A DNA stretch of 64,000 nucleotides from Roseburia sp. GTDB lineage: Bacteria > Bacillota > Clostridia > Lachnospirales > Lachnospiraceae. This document shows, piece by piece, positions 16,159-24,783 of the stretch. The notes beneath the pieces are model-generated. The model searched no databases. It saw only the letters and a list, made by a program, of their open reading frames with translations, and had not been told where the DNA came from. The stretch spans positions 1-64,000 of the forward strand of contig JAFYVJ010000025.1 in assembly GCA_017549185.1 (NCBI GenBank), given 5' to 3'. How positions within the stretch are numbered: position 1 is the stretch's first letter; each line of letters starts with the position of its first letter. Both the position numbers and the translations under genes were made by a program.

Positions 16159-17001
16159 GTGAGTAAACGTGAAATAATAAACGAAATTGGAATTTTAACA
16201 ATTGCGGTGGCAATTATAGCGGCTGCGGTGTTTTTCTTTTTAGTGCCAAGTCATGCAGCAGTCAGTAGCATTTCAGGATTAGCAATTGTACTATCAAATT
16301 TTGTGACGTTCACAGTGTCTGAAATTACATTTATTTTGAATATCGGATTATTGCTTGTGGGATTTATTTTGTGTGGGAAAGAGTTTGGTGTAAAGACAGT
16401 ATATACATCAATTATGCTTCCAGCATTTATGAAACTATTCGAAATTATTTGGCCAAATAATCAATCTATGACAGGCGATGCTACATTGGACGTAGTGGCA
16501 TATGTATTTGTAGTAAGTGTTGGATTGAGTATTTTATTTAATAGAAATGCTTCTTCTGGTGGTCTCGATATTGTTGCTAAGATTATGAATAAGTTTTTTC
16601 ATATTGAAATTGGAAAGGCCATGTCATTGGCAGGAATGTGTGTCGCATTGTCGTCTGCTTTTGTTTATGATAAAAAGACAGTAGTGCTAAGTGTGTTAGG
16701 GACTTATATCAATGGTTTGATTTTGGATTATTTTATTTTCGGACAGATTGAAAAGAAACGTGTCTGTATTCTTACAAAGCGTACAGAGGAGGTACGTCAG
16801 TTTATTTTATATGAATTACATAGTGGAGCGACGATTTATAATGCATATGGTGCATACAATATGGAACAACGTACAGAACTAATTGTAATTGTAGATAAAA
16901 ACGAGTATCAGAGATTAATGAAGTATATGGCAGAGATTGATCCAGATGCATTTATGACAGTATATACAGTGAAAGAAATTCAGTATAAACCCAAGAGATA
17001 A
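16159..17001 (+). CDS. YitT family membrane protein
   Basis: A 280-residue protein with five membrane helices in the first 200 residues (YitT_membrane), including the conserved SSGGLDIVAKIMNK segment, and a cytoplasmic DUF2179 domain at the end (RVCILTKRTEEV, RTELIVIVDKNE). I start at GTG because GGAG stands ten bases before it; an in-frame TTG at 16,120 has no binding site. The family is widespread in Firmicutes with no settled function. It is followed by a strong terminator. Confidence 0.85.
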   Translation: MSKREIINEIGILTIAVAIIAAAVFFFLVPSHAAVSSISGLAIVLSNFVTFTVSEITFILNIGLLLVGFILCGKEFGVKTVYTSIMLPAFMKLFEIIWPNNQSMTGDATLDVVAYVFVVSVGLSILFNRNASSGGLDIVAKIMNKFFHIEIGKAMSLAGMCVALSSAFVYDKKTVVLSVLGTYINGLILDYFIFGQIEKKRVCILTKRTEEVRQFILYELHSGATIYNAYGAYNMEQRTELIVIVDKNEYQRLMKYMAEIDPDAFMTVYTVKEIQYKPKR

Positions 17002-17071
17002 AAGAGGTATTACTATATATACAGTAAAAATATCATTGTACCAGAAGCTTTTAGAGAAATAACTAAAACAG

Positions 17072-17123
17072 AAAAAATTACCAAAGTATGGAACAATTAT
17101 TATTCGACTTTGGTAATTTTTTT
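17072..17123 (+). terminator. intrinsic terminator
   Basis: AAATTACCAAAGT and ACTTTGGTAATTT pair perfectly around a 19-base loop, followed by a T run. Confidence 0.85.
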
Positions 17124-17230
17124 ATAGGAGAATCATTTCAGCTAAGAATCGATACTCCTTTTTATATTATTTTGTTTTATTCAGTTTTCGTTAGTGTACG
17201 AGGACACAAATGAGCACTTAAGTGCAATGC

Positions 17231-17311
17231 CTAAAAGTGTTGCCCAAGTTTGAAATAGTCTGCGAAAAGCGGCAATGCATTGTTGAATAATTGTTTTATA
17301 AAGTTCATCAT
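17231..17311 (-). CDS. possible 26-residue peptide with a consensus ribosome binding site
   Basis: A full AAGGAGGT stands seven bases before two consecutive ATG codons that open a 26-codon frame, MMNFIKQLFNNALPLFADYF followed by KLGQHF. The peptide is amphipathic. The -1 frame stays open for a further 20 codons past the stop, so a frameshifted longer gene is conceivable. It sits between the YitT terminator and the AraC gene on the AraC strand. Family not recognised; the evidence for a gene is the binding site alone. Confidence 0.3.
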   Translation of the reverse strand: MMNFIKQLFNNALPLFADYFKLGQHF

Positions 17312-17417
17312 ATTTAGTACCTCCTTATTGCTTTTCATGAGATGAGTATAATCCAAATAGAAGGAAAATACTTGTCAAATCGAAAGAAGAAGTGGACAAA
17401 TGTTGCATGAACCTATA

Positions 17418-18275
17418 TTAGTTTTTCTTTATATTTTTTCTATATTCAGAAGGAGATAACCCTTTTTGTTTCTTAAAAATTCGGCTAAAATACAACGGAT
17501 TTTCATAACCAATAATACGAGAAATTTCTGTTAAGTTATATTCAGTATTTTCCAATAAATTTTCAGCATTTGTAATTCGAATAGACAGTATGTAATTCAT
17601 TGGAGTCTGACCAGTATATTGTTTAAAATTGCGAATAAACCAGCTGGTACTCATGTGAATGGTAGAAGCAAATTTTTCAATATTAATATCATCATTATAA
17701 TGCTTATTAAAATATAACATAGCTTTATCCATTTCTTCCGCAAGTATGCTGTTTTCAATTTTCGAGTCTGAATTTAGCTGGCGGTATAGCATAATAAATA
17801 TCTGTCTTAAATGCATTTCTAACAATTCAGGATAATGTTCTTTACATAATTGCAATTCTTGAATCATAATTCGAAAATGATTTTGATATTCCAGACTAGA
17901 TCCACAATGGAAAATTTTTAGGTCGTCAGAAATACCATAAGAATGGAGAATATTCTTGACATTTCCACCTGTAAAATGAACCCAATAAACTTCAGGCTGC
18001 TCCTGTAAATAATATTCATATTTTTGAGATTCTTTTGGACGATATAGAACCATGTGACCTGCTGTTATAATTTCTTCTTTATCACCAAAATGAAAATGTG
18101 CTTTACCAGAGGCAACATAAATTAATTGGTAATCAAGCCGTCCTCTTGGTCTTAAAGTAGGAAGTTTTTCGATGGTATGTAAACGATAGGATCCGCAGCT
18201 TGTTACAATAAGAGGTTTACTTTTGTCTTTGATAGCAATTTTAGAATTATTAAGGTAAGCAGAATTAATATACAT
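17418..18275 (-). CDS. AraC-family regulator with arabinose-binding-like domain
   Basis: A 285-residue regulator with an N-terminal AraC_binding cupin (LPTLRPRGRLDYQLIYVASG, AHFHFGDKEEIITAGHMVLY) and the two C-terminal helix-turn-helix units with the family end (IIGYENPLYFSRIFKKQKGLSPSEYR). GGAG lies seven bases before the ATG. Its own promoter on the minus strand (TTAGAC, 18 nt, TATAAT) overlaps box C, so anything that binds the 11-mer boxes could also regulate this gene. The type is common next to glycoside operons, which makes it one candidate for the regulator of boxes A to E. Confidence 0.88.
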   Translation of the reverse strand: MYINSAYLNNSKIAIKDKSKPLIVTSCGSYRLHTIEKLPTLRPRGRLDYQLIYVASGKAHFHFGDKEEIITAGHMVLYRPKESQKYEYYLQEQPEVYWVHFTGGNVKNILHSYGISDDLKIFHCGSSLEYQNHFRIMIQELQLCKEHYPELLEMHLRQIFIMLYRQLNSDSKIENSILAEEMDKAMLYFNKHYNDDINIEKFASTIHMSTSWFIRNFKQYTGQTPMNYILSIRITNAENLLENTEYNLTEISRIIGYENPLYFSRIFKKQKGLSPSEYRKNIKKN

Positions 18276-18343
18276 AGTCGGTCTCCTAATATTTGAAAAG
18301 TAAATGTACGAAATGAAATCTAAAAAGTTCTACATTATTTTAT

Positions 18344-18409
18344 ATTATATCATTTGGTATATGTTTTGTCTAACGTGTGATATGTAGTTTTTTGCTGGTT
18401 TTCTAATAT
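18344..18409. promoter_or_regulatory. 11-mer box C between AraC and LytTR genes
   Basis: TTTGGTATATG (18,353-18,363) and TTTTGTCTAAC (18,364-18,374) with the following GTGATATGTAGTTTTTT copy boxes A and B. On the plus strand a TAATAT hexamer follows 29 nt later and could start the LytTR operon. On the minus strand GTCTAA/ATTATA (18,368-18,373 and 18,344-18,349) forms an 18-nt-spaced promoter for the AraC gene that overlaps the box. Confidence 0.55.
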
Positions 18410-18616
18410 ATTGTAAAGGTGCCAAAGAAGAAATAGTAGGGCCGTTATTGGCAAGAAGATGCAGAGCTTGTAGTAATTTATGATTACTGATTTTATATTT
18501 CACGTCTAAAACGCGACATTTCACACCCACACATCACGAATTTATTGCCGAAGCACGATATAATAAAAGCATGTATGTGTATATATTTAAAAATCATGGA
18601 AAGGCAGGCAGTCATT

Positions 18617-19342
18617 ATGAAGATAGCAGTCTGTGACGATGACAGAACCACAAGGGAGCAGATTACTGCTTTAATAAGGGAACAGACACCGGATGCAGAG
18701 GTTATTACCTTTGAAACCGGAGAAGATATGATAACATCACAGGAGAGTTTTGCGATTTCTTTTCTCGATGTGCAGATGCGGACGGTATCAGGAATTGATG
18801 TTGCAAAATATATAAGAGAAGAGCAGGAAAAAAGAGGCAGAGAAAAGAGTATTATCATATTTGTGACGGGGTATCGGGAGTATATGGAAGATGCTTTTGA
18901 CGTGAATGCCTTTCATTATCTGTTAAAGCCGATTGATGAAAGGAAGTTCCAAAAGGTTTTTAATCGTGCCTTAAAGGATGTATCGACAAGGAGAGAACGG
19001 AAAAAACGATCTGTGATTGTAAAAAGTAATGGGATGCAGAAAAAGATTTTGCTAAAAGATATTTATTACATTGAGAGTAATAACAAAAAAGTAGTTTTTC
19101 ATACAAAGGATGGAACGATAGATGCTTATGGAAGAATGGAAGATTGGGAAAGTGAGTTGGGAGAATCTTTTTATCGTTGTCACAGAGGGTATCTTGTAAA
19201 TTTAGAGAAAATAACTGCGTACAATGTGGATACGATAGCTGTTAGTAATGGGGAATCCCTCATTCTTGCACGGAAGAAGTATGCGGATTTCATAAAGGCA
19301 TATATGCGATATGCAAAGGACGGAGGAGTGGTAAATGTTTAG
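18617..19342 (+). CDS. LytTR-family response regulator
   Basis: A 241-residue AgrA/LytR-type regulator: receiver domain with MKIAVCDDD at the start and phospho-acceptor D51 in SFLDVQM, then a LytTR DNA-binding domain (ILLKDIYYIESNNKKVVFHT, SFYRCHRGYLVNLEKI). The frame is open upstream to 18,545 but the ATG chosen begins the canonical receiver. The kinase gene overlaps its end by eight bases. LytTR proteins bind pairs of direct repeats upstream of -35 regions, so it is a second candidate for binding the 11-mer boxes, one of which lies in front of this operon. Confidence 0.9.
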   Translation: MKIAVCDDDRTTREQITALIREQTPDAEVITFETGEDMITSQESFAISFLDVQMRTVSGIDVAKYIREEQEKRGREKSIIIFVTGYREYMEDAFDVNAFHYLLKPIDERKFQKVFNRALKDVSTRRERKKRSVIVKSNGMQKKILLKDIYYIESNNKKVVFHTKDGTIDAYGRMEDWESELGESFYRCHRGYLVNLEKITAYNVDTIAVSNGESLILARKKYADFIKAYMRYAKDGGVVNV

Positions 19343-20774
19343 TTTACTATCCATATTGATTCATATAATTAATAGTATTTTCAGCGGTATATATACAAGT
19401 CAATTTCTCAAAGAAAAATACAATCGAAAGATAATCATTATCTTTTGGACAATCGTTTATTTTGTAGTACAGGTGCTTATCTTTGATATCATACACAGCC
19501 AATATTCATTTAATAATATGACCGGGGCGATTATTAATATATTATTGCTTATCGGCATGCAATTGCTATTCTTTTGTAGGGATGCGTCAAGTCAACTATT
19601 TGTATGCTTTAGCTTTGCAGCAGGAAAAGAAATCGTAAAGTATGTTGTGAGCGTATTAAATGTTGTGTTGGGTGCTTTATTAGGAAATTGGGTAGAAGCA
19701 TTCGTAATGCAGGGTAAGATTGTTACCAATAGTCAGGTAGTAGTAATAAGCAATATGATGGTATATGCGCTGTCATTTGCAAGTGCAATTTTCTATGCCT
19801 TAATTTTGGGAATTTATCTGCTATTAATTCACAAGAATTATGTAAGAAAAGAGTATCCGCTGCGGGTACAAGAAAATGTGTTTTTGATTTTACCAAGTAT
19901 TGTTGCAATCTGTATTTCTATAACACTGAAAATGCTAATCGTTATAGTAGAAAATGGAATGACAACGCTTGTTTATGATAGTGTTCCGGAAACCTTATTT
20001 TGGATTCCGGTGATATGTGTTCTGTTGCTAGGAGCAGTGATAGCGAATGTCATACTGTTTCAAAATGTAGTACAGTATCACGAAGAAAATAGGAAACGTA
20101 CCTTACTAGAAAATCAAGTGTTGCAGATGCAAAAAGAGGTACAGGAGATACAGGATATCTACACAGATATGCGTGGATTGCGCCATGATTTAAGAGGGCA
20201 TATCAACAACATCATGCAGTATGTGAAGAAATATAATAATGCCGATGAAGAAGAACTTAATGGATATATTAGAAATATGGAGAAAACAGTAAGTCGGTTG
20301 GACTTTGGTTATCAAAGTGGAAATCCAATTACAGATATCATTCTTCAACAAAAGAAGCTGGATGCAGAAAGAGTAGGCGTAGCGTTTTCGGTTGATTTTC
20401 ATTATCCGAAAAAACTTAAGATAGATGTGTATGATGTTGGAGTTATTTTGAATAATGCATTGGAAAATGCAATCGAAGCGGCATCCTTGCTGGAAACGGA
20501 CAAGTATGTATCATTGCAATCCTATGTGAAAGGCAACCTTTTCTTTATAGAAGTTGAAAATAATTTTACTGGAGAGCTTACAGTGAATAAGGAAAGTTGT
20601 CTTCCGGAGAGCAGAAAAGTAAATAAGAAATATCACGGTATGGGACTTATTAATATACAAAGATGTGCGAGAAAATACAGAGGTGACATGGATATTGTCA
20701 TTGCTACTTCAGAGCAGGGACAGCAGATATTTAATCTTACAGTGATGTTAAATGGAAAACATGTTGGAGCATAA
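19335..20774 (+). CDS. AgrC-like sensor histidine kinase
   Basis: A 479-residue kinase with six to seven membrane helices in the first 245 residues, a coiled coil, the phospho-acceptor H284 in RGLRHDLRGHINN, and a GHKL ATPase domain (NNALENAIEA, GMGLINIQRCARKYRG). The layout is that of peptide-sensing AgrC/ComD kinases paired with LytTR regulators. GGAGGAG precedes the ATG, which lies inside the regulator gene. No agrB or agrD-like gene is found next to it, so the signal is unknown. Confidence 0.88.
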   Translation: MFSLLSILIHIINSIFSGIYTSQFLKEKYNRKIIIIFWTIVYFVVQVLIFDIIHSQYSFNNMTGAIINILLLIGMQLLFFCRDASSQLFVCFSFAAGKEIVKYVVSVLNVVLGALLGNWVEAFVMQGKIVTNSQVVVISNMMVYALSFASAIFYALILGIYLLLIHKNYVRKEYPLRVQENVFLILPSIVAICISITLKMLIVIVENGMTTLVYDSVPETLFWIPVICVLLLGAVIANVILFQNVVQYHEENRKRTLLENQVLQMQKEVQEIQDIYTDMRGLRHDLRGHINNIMQYVKKYNNADEEELNGYIRNMEKTVSRLDFGYQSGNPITDIILQQKKLDAERVGVAFSVDFHYPKKLKIDVYDVGVILNNALENAIEAASLLETDKYVSLQSYVKGNLFFIEVENNFTGELTVNKESCLPESRKVNKKYHGMGLINIQRCARKYRGDMDIVIATSEQGQQIFNLTVMLNGKHVGA

Positions 20775-20930
20775 ATCGGTTAGTTTTTTCCGGTAATAGG
20801 AAATTGTTCCGAAAGGATGCGCACTCTTTTACACCGAAAAAGAAGTAGTTCACTCCTTTGTTATGGAGTTTGCAAAACAAAATTCCGATAATAAAAATAG
20901 AGGTAATTTCTGAAAGGTTAGGTGATAATT

Positions 20931-21524
20931 ATGTCTATGATAATAGGAAATAATATGGGAATTAACAGCAGTTTTAATAATATACGTAAAGCTGGCGGAT
21001 ATAAAAGTGTGGGGGAGTTTTCTAAGTACTTAATAGGAAAATATAGTTGCCTGACTCCGGGGAAGAATGTAGCAGTATCTGTTACACCGGGAATGTTAAG
21101 GAAAGCGGTGAGTGATGAGAAAACAGGAAAATGGTTAGAAAGAGAGTTAGCAAAAGCTCCTGACTATATAAAGCAGGCACAACAGTCTGCGAGTGCTCAT
21201 GGAGCGAGATTAACATTTGCTTCCATCGAATTTGGTGAGGAGTATACAACGATGTGTACTTGCACGGTTACAGATACACCGGGGAAGGATGAGGATATTG
21301 ATAAGTGGTTGGAGAAAATGGAGGAAAGTAAAGAAGAACAAAAGGCAGCTAAGAAGAAGGCAGATAAAAAAGCTGCGAATAAAAAACTAAGAGAGCAGAG
21401 AATCGAGCATGCAAGCACTTTTAAAGGTCCGGATTTGAAGAGCGTTACAGAGAGTTTTATGAAAGAGATGGCGATAAGCAATTCCACAAGAAGTATGGTG
21501 TCTGGATTTGATATGAAAGCATAG
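20931..21524 (+). CDS. hypothetical protein, DUF6033-like
   Basis: A 197-residue soluble protein. The section GEFSKYLIGKYSCLTPGKNV to about residue 120 resembles the DUF6033 type that I recall from Lachnospiraceae; residues 120-165 are a Lys/Glu/Ala-rich coiled coil (EESKEEQKAAKKKADKKAAN). I start at the ATG six bases after AGGTG; a GTG nine bases earlier is in frame. No signal peptide. Function unknown. It is convergent with the XRE regulator gene. Confidence 0.55.
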   Translation: MSMIIGNNMGINSSFNNIRKAGGYKSVGEFSKYLIGKYSCLTPGKNVAVSVTPGMLRKAVSDEKTGKWLERELAKAPDYIKQAQQSASAHGARLTFASIEFGEEYTTMCTCTVTDTPGKDEDIDKWLEKMEESKEEQKAAKKKADKKAANKKLREQRIEHASTFKGPDLKSVTESFMKEMAISNSTRSMVSGFDMKA

Positions 21525-21563
21525 GAGAGCGAGATGGAAAGAAGAAATTGGCTGTTTTTAATG

Positions 21564-21881
21564 CTATTTTTTCCATATTTCAATAGTTTTTAGTAATTTT
21601 TCTTTGGCTTCCATATCTAAGGATAGTATGGCTTGATACAGTTCTCGGTCAAGGGCGGTTTCGGCATATTCCGGTTCTAATTCGCCTACAAGTGAGTCAA
21701 GAGAACAGCCAACGAGGCGTGCATAATAGGTTAATATGCGAAGAGACATGGCAGTGCGATTGTTTTCTACATTGCTGATGTAGCCAGGAGTAACACCGAG
21801 GGCTTCAGCCACCTGATTCTGGGTTAAATTGTTTTGTATTCTTAAATTTTTAACTAATGTACCGTAATTTTCGTTTTCCAT
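21564..21881 (-). CDS. XRE-family transcriptional regulator
   Basis: A 105-residue protein with one helix-turn-helix of the Cro/CI type (KNLRIQNNLTQNQVAEALGV, TPGYISNVENNRTAMSLRIL). AGGAG lies eight bases before the chosen ATG; the open frame continues upstream but through AT-rich non-coding DNA. It diverges from the DUF1016 nuclease gene, with a 17-bp palindrome between them, and probably represses one or both. Confidence 0.85.
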   Translation of the reverse strand: MENENYGTLVKNLRIQNNLTQNQVAEALGVTPGYISNVENNRTAMSLRILTYYARLVGCSLDSLVGELEPEYAETALDRELYQAILSLDMEAKEKLLKTIEIWKK

Positions 21882-21968
21882 TCTAAATGCTCCTGAAATA
21901 TATTTATAATAGTAAAAGTATACAATAAATATTACTTGAAATAAAGATATTAATAATATAAAATATAT

Positions 21969-21985
21969 ACAAGTAGCATACTTGT
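21969..21985. promoter_or_regulatory. palindromic operator candidate
   Basis: ACAAGTA GCA TACTTGT is a perfect 7-3-7 palindrome in the space between the XRE gene and the divergent DUF1016 gene, the natural place for an autoregulatory site. Confidence 0.5.
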
Positions 21986-22051
21986 AGAAATTACTGAATT
22001 GGTGTAAGTATTGCAGATACAAATTAAAGTGGGATATACAAAGGGAAAATT

Positions 22052-23116
22052 ATGAGTGAACTAATGAGAATAGACGAAGAATATAGAAGTTGGATACAAG
22101 AACTTGGAAAGAGATATAGGGAAAGTCAGATTAAAGCTTCTATTTACGTGAATAGTGAGATGTTAATTTTTTATTGGTCGATAGGTAAAGATATCACAGA
22201 TAAGCGAACTAACAGTAAGTGGGGAAATAAATTCTTTCAAAATATGAGTATGGATTTGAGAGACATGATTCCAAATGTAAAAAGTTTCTCACCAACAAAT
22301 TTGCGTTATATGGTGCGATTTTATGAAGTTTTTAAAGATATTGAGACCTTTCCCCAACTTGGGGAAAGATTTAATGTAACGTATAATAAAGTCTTTATGA
22401 TTCCATGGGGGCATATTAAGTTATTGATAGATAAGTGTCATGATAATCGGGAAAAGTTCAACTTTTACATTGATAAAATTCTTGAAAACAATTGGTCAAG
22501 AGCCATGTTATTAAATTTTTTGGGAACGGATCTGTTTGAACGCCAAGGGCGTGCAGTTACTAATTTCCAGTTTACATTACCCGAAGATACAGGTGACTTG
22601 GCTCAGGAAATAACAAAAGATCCTTACAATTTCGATTTTATAGCAATTCATCAAGGTTATAAAGAAAAAGAGTTAAAAGATGCCTTGATGGATAATGTAC
22701 AAAAATTTTTGATGGAACTCGGAACAAGATTTGCATTTGTGGGAAGGGAATATCGGTTGCAAATTGGAAATAGCGAACAATATATTGACATGTTATTTTA
22801 TAATATACAACGTCACTGTTATGTAGTTGTTGAGGTGAAAGTTGTAGAGTTTGAACCGGGATTTATTTCACAAACTGCTACTTATGTTTCAGCCGTAAAT
22901 CATATGCTGAAAGGAGATGCTGATACACAAACAATCGGTCTTCTCATATGTAGAACAAAGGATAATATATTGGCAAAATATGCTGTTGATACATCCGCAG
23001 AGCCGATTGGAATATCTGAATATGAATTAAATGACTTGATGCCAAAGGAGTTTAAGGGTTCGTTGCCTACAATAGAAGAATTAGAACGTGGTTTAGGTGG
23101 TGTAAATAATGAGTAA
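22052..23116 (+). CDS. DUF1016 (YhcG-type) PD-(D/E)XK nuclease
   Basis: A 354-residue protein with the two-part DUF1016 layout: an N-terminal helical DUF1016_N domain (residues 1-165, RESQIKASIYVNSEMLIFYW, GWG-like WGHIKLLIDK) and a C-terminal PDDEXK nuclease domain with D near 246 (QYIDMLFYN) and VVVEVKV near 259. The family resembles the catalytic part of Holliday-junction resolvases and is often found near type I restriction genes or in mobile islands. Here it stands alone next to an XRE regulator. AAGGG upstream of the ATG. Confidence 0.88.
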   Translation: MSELMRIDEEYRSWIQELGKRYRESQIKASIYVNSEMLIFYWSIGKDITDKRTNSKWGNKFFQNMSMDLRDMIPNVKSFSPTNLRYMVRFYEVFKDIETFPQLGERFNVTYNKVFMIPWGHIKLLIDKCHDNREKFNFYIDKILENNWSRAMLLNFLGTDLFERQGRAVTNFQFTLPEDTGDLAQEITKDPYNFDFIAIHQGYKEKELKDALMDNVQKFLMELGTRFAFVGREYRLQIGNSEQYIDMLFYNIQRHCYVVVEVKVVEFEPGFISQTATYVSAVNHMLKGDADTQTIGLLICRTKDNILAKYAVDTSAEPIGISEYELNDLMPKEFKGSLPTIEELERGLGGVNNE

Positions 23117-23298
23117 TCTTACGTCAAAAAATGAAGGCAGTCAGCGGACGTCCTTTTGTTAAGTGTTTAATATATGGAATGAAAAAGAAGAAGAGGCACA
23201 TATTGATCTTTCGGTATAAGGTCAGAAGAGATAGTATTTTCGTCCGGCGAGGAATGGTAGATGCTTAATAAATGTAGAAATATACTAGGAGGATGTAG

Positions 23299-23952
23299 TT
23301 GTTTATGGGTAAGCATGCAAGCGCGACGACAATTATAGGAGGAGCAGATGGACCGACATCGGTATTTGTCATTAAGAAAAATCCTAAATTGACGTTGCGG
23401 CAAAAGATGGAGAAGTTAAAATATAAAATAAAAAGAACTTATGTAGAAAGAACATTGAGAACGGAAAGTCATACATTGGATGAAGTAATTGAATATATTG
23501 TAAATGTACATGGCTTGGTTGAAGTTAAGAATGATGAAGTATGTCAAGAGTATAAGGAGATGCGAGCATCTTTTATAATGCAATATGCACCGGAATTGTT
23601 GGGTGAATATGCCACAATGCCTCAATTAAAGAGTGAATCGCAAGAAGATATACTGGCTCATATCAAGCAATTCGAAGAAAGGCAGCAAAGGGCAATGGAA
23701 ATCCCCACTGCAGAATTCGATATAGATTTTCATAAGTTCCAACTATCCTTTGAAGATATAAATGATAATTTGAATATCACAATAGAAAAACGGTTTGCTT
23801 ATATCGGCGGAGGGGCTTCGGGAGATAAAAAACTAATGAAAAGATTCCAGCGTATTTATAAAGATGTATATAGATATTATGGCGTAACAAAGGAAGATAT
23901 AGAGAAAAAATCAAAGAGATATGAAGATGTGGTTCGGGCGTTGACACACTGA
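23299..23952 (+). CDS. soluble protein with an isolated IGGADGPTS motif
   Basis: A 217-residue protein. Its N-terminus, HASATTIIGGADGPTSVFVI, carries the IGGADGPTS signature of the beta subunit of sodium-pumping decarboxylases (OadB family), but the rest has no membrane helices and is charged and helical. Such proteins may therefore be wrongly named decarboxylase subunits. The C-terminal half (residues 110-217) contains a KRFAYIGGGASGDKKLMKRF segment. A TTG start has ideal spacing (six bases) from GGAGG; an ATG two codons later is 12 bases away. Function unknown. Confidence 0.6.
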   Translation: MFMGKHASATTIIGGADGPTSVFVIKKNPKLTLRQKMEKLKYKIKRTYVERTLRTESHTLDEVIEYIVNVHGLVEVKNDEVCQEYKEMRASFIMQYAPELLGEYATMPQLKSESQEDILAHIKQFEERQQRAMEIPTAEFDIDFHKFQLSFEDINDNLNITIEKRFAYIGGGASGDKKLMKRFQRIYKDVYRYYGVTKEDIEKKSKRYEDVVRALTH

Positions 23953-23970
23953 GGGAGAACGATAGGTTTT

Positions 23971-24015
23971 AAAACTGCGGTAAAATTCTGATGATGAATT
24001 TACCGCAGTTTTTTG
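23971..24015 (+). terminator. intrinsic terminator
   Basis: AAAACTGCGGTAAA and TTTACCGCAGTTTT pair perfectly over 14 bp, followed by further T residues. Confidence 0.9.
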
Positions 24016-24167
24016 AGTTTTAATAGAAAACAGCTGTTGACTTTGTTTTATTTCAAAACAGAAAAAGGGCGTTTCACGACATGCCTGTTTAATAGGAAGT
24101 TTTATTATCCGAAATAGGAAGTAACAGAGAAAAGGATTTCTACCCAATAAATCAAGGAGAATTGAAT

Positions 24168-24587
24168 ATGAAAATAAATGGAACAAGCTCAGCAATGTCA
24201 CAGGTGCGGATTCAAGGAAGCGTTGCAACTCGGATGAATGGTGAGGCGAGTATACTAGCGTCTGAAATTAAGCTGGACGAAGCACGTGGTAGTAACGTAG
24301 AAGCAAAGAAAGAGGAACTTGCAGAACTTCAGGAAAAAGTAGTTGCAGTGGAAGCAGCACAGATGAATACGTTAGCTAATGCGAGTAAGGAACTGAAGGA
24401 GGCTATGCAGGCAGAACAGCAGACTGAAAAAACGGATAAGGATACAAAGACAGATAAGAAAGATCCTGTTTCGAATGAAAAACAAAATGAAAATGTGGCC
24501 GAAAAGGTTCATATTGAGGAAACAGAAACACAAGACATATCAGAACAGGAGACAGCTACATATATGCACGTTGATATTCGTTTATAA
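24168..24587 (+). CDS. hypothetical coiled-coil protein
   Basis: A 139-residue protein, residues 25-85 predicted coiled coil (KKEELAELQEKVVAVEAAQM), then a low-complexity acidic and lysine-rich tail and a final TYMHVDIRL. No signal peptide. AAGGAG precedes the ATG by eight bases. I do not recognise the family. It is a one-gene unit with a good terminator. Confidence 0.55.
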   Translation: MKINGTSSAMSQVRIQGSVATRMNGEASILASEIKLDEARGSNVEAKKEELAELQEKVVAVEAAQMNTLANASKELKEAMQAEQQTEKTDKDTKTDKKDPVSNEKQNENVAEKVHIEETETQDISEQETATYMHVDIRL

Positions 24588-24622
24588 TAAAGGGAAAGAA
24601 AATAAGATAGAAGATGATAAAT

Positions 24623-24658
24623 CCTTGGTTAGAAGAAATTCTGACCAAGAATTTTTTT
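24623..24658 (+). terminator. intrinsic terminator
   Basis: CTTGGTTAGAA and TTCTGACCAAG form an 11-bp stem with one G-U pair and a four-base loop, followed by seven T residues. Confidence 0.9.
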
Positions 24659-24783
24659 GATGGAAAGTAAGTTTGGGTTACTTGAATATATTGGAAAAAT
24701 ATGATATTATCAAAAGCTCAAAGTGGTTATATTGTAGAGAATAATAAGGGTAATAATCGAAAGATAAAGGGACAAAAGTACAA

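Noticed and set aside
17231..17311. AgrD-type autoinducer peptide for the AgrC-like kinase
   Set aside because: Reading it as AgrD requires a -1 frameshift, the resulting CSFVSSY segment lacks the usual acidic/proline tail, and no agrB gene is near. Kept only as a possible small peptide.
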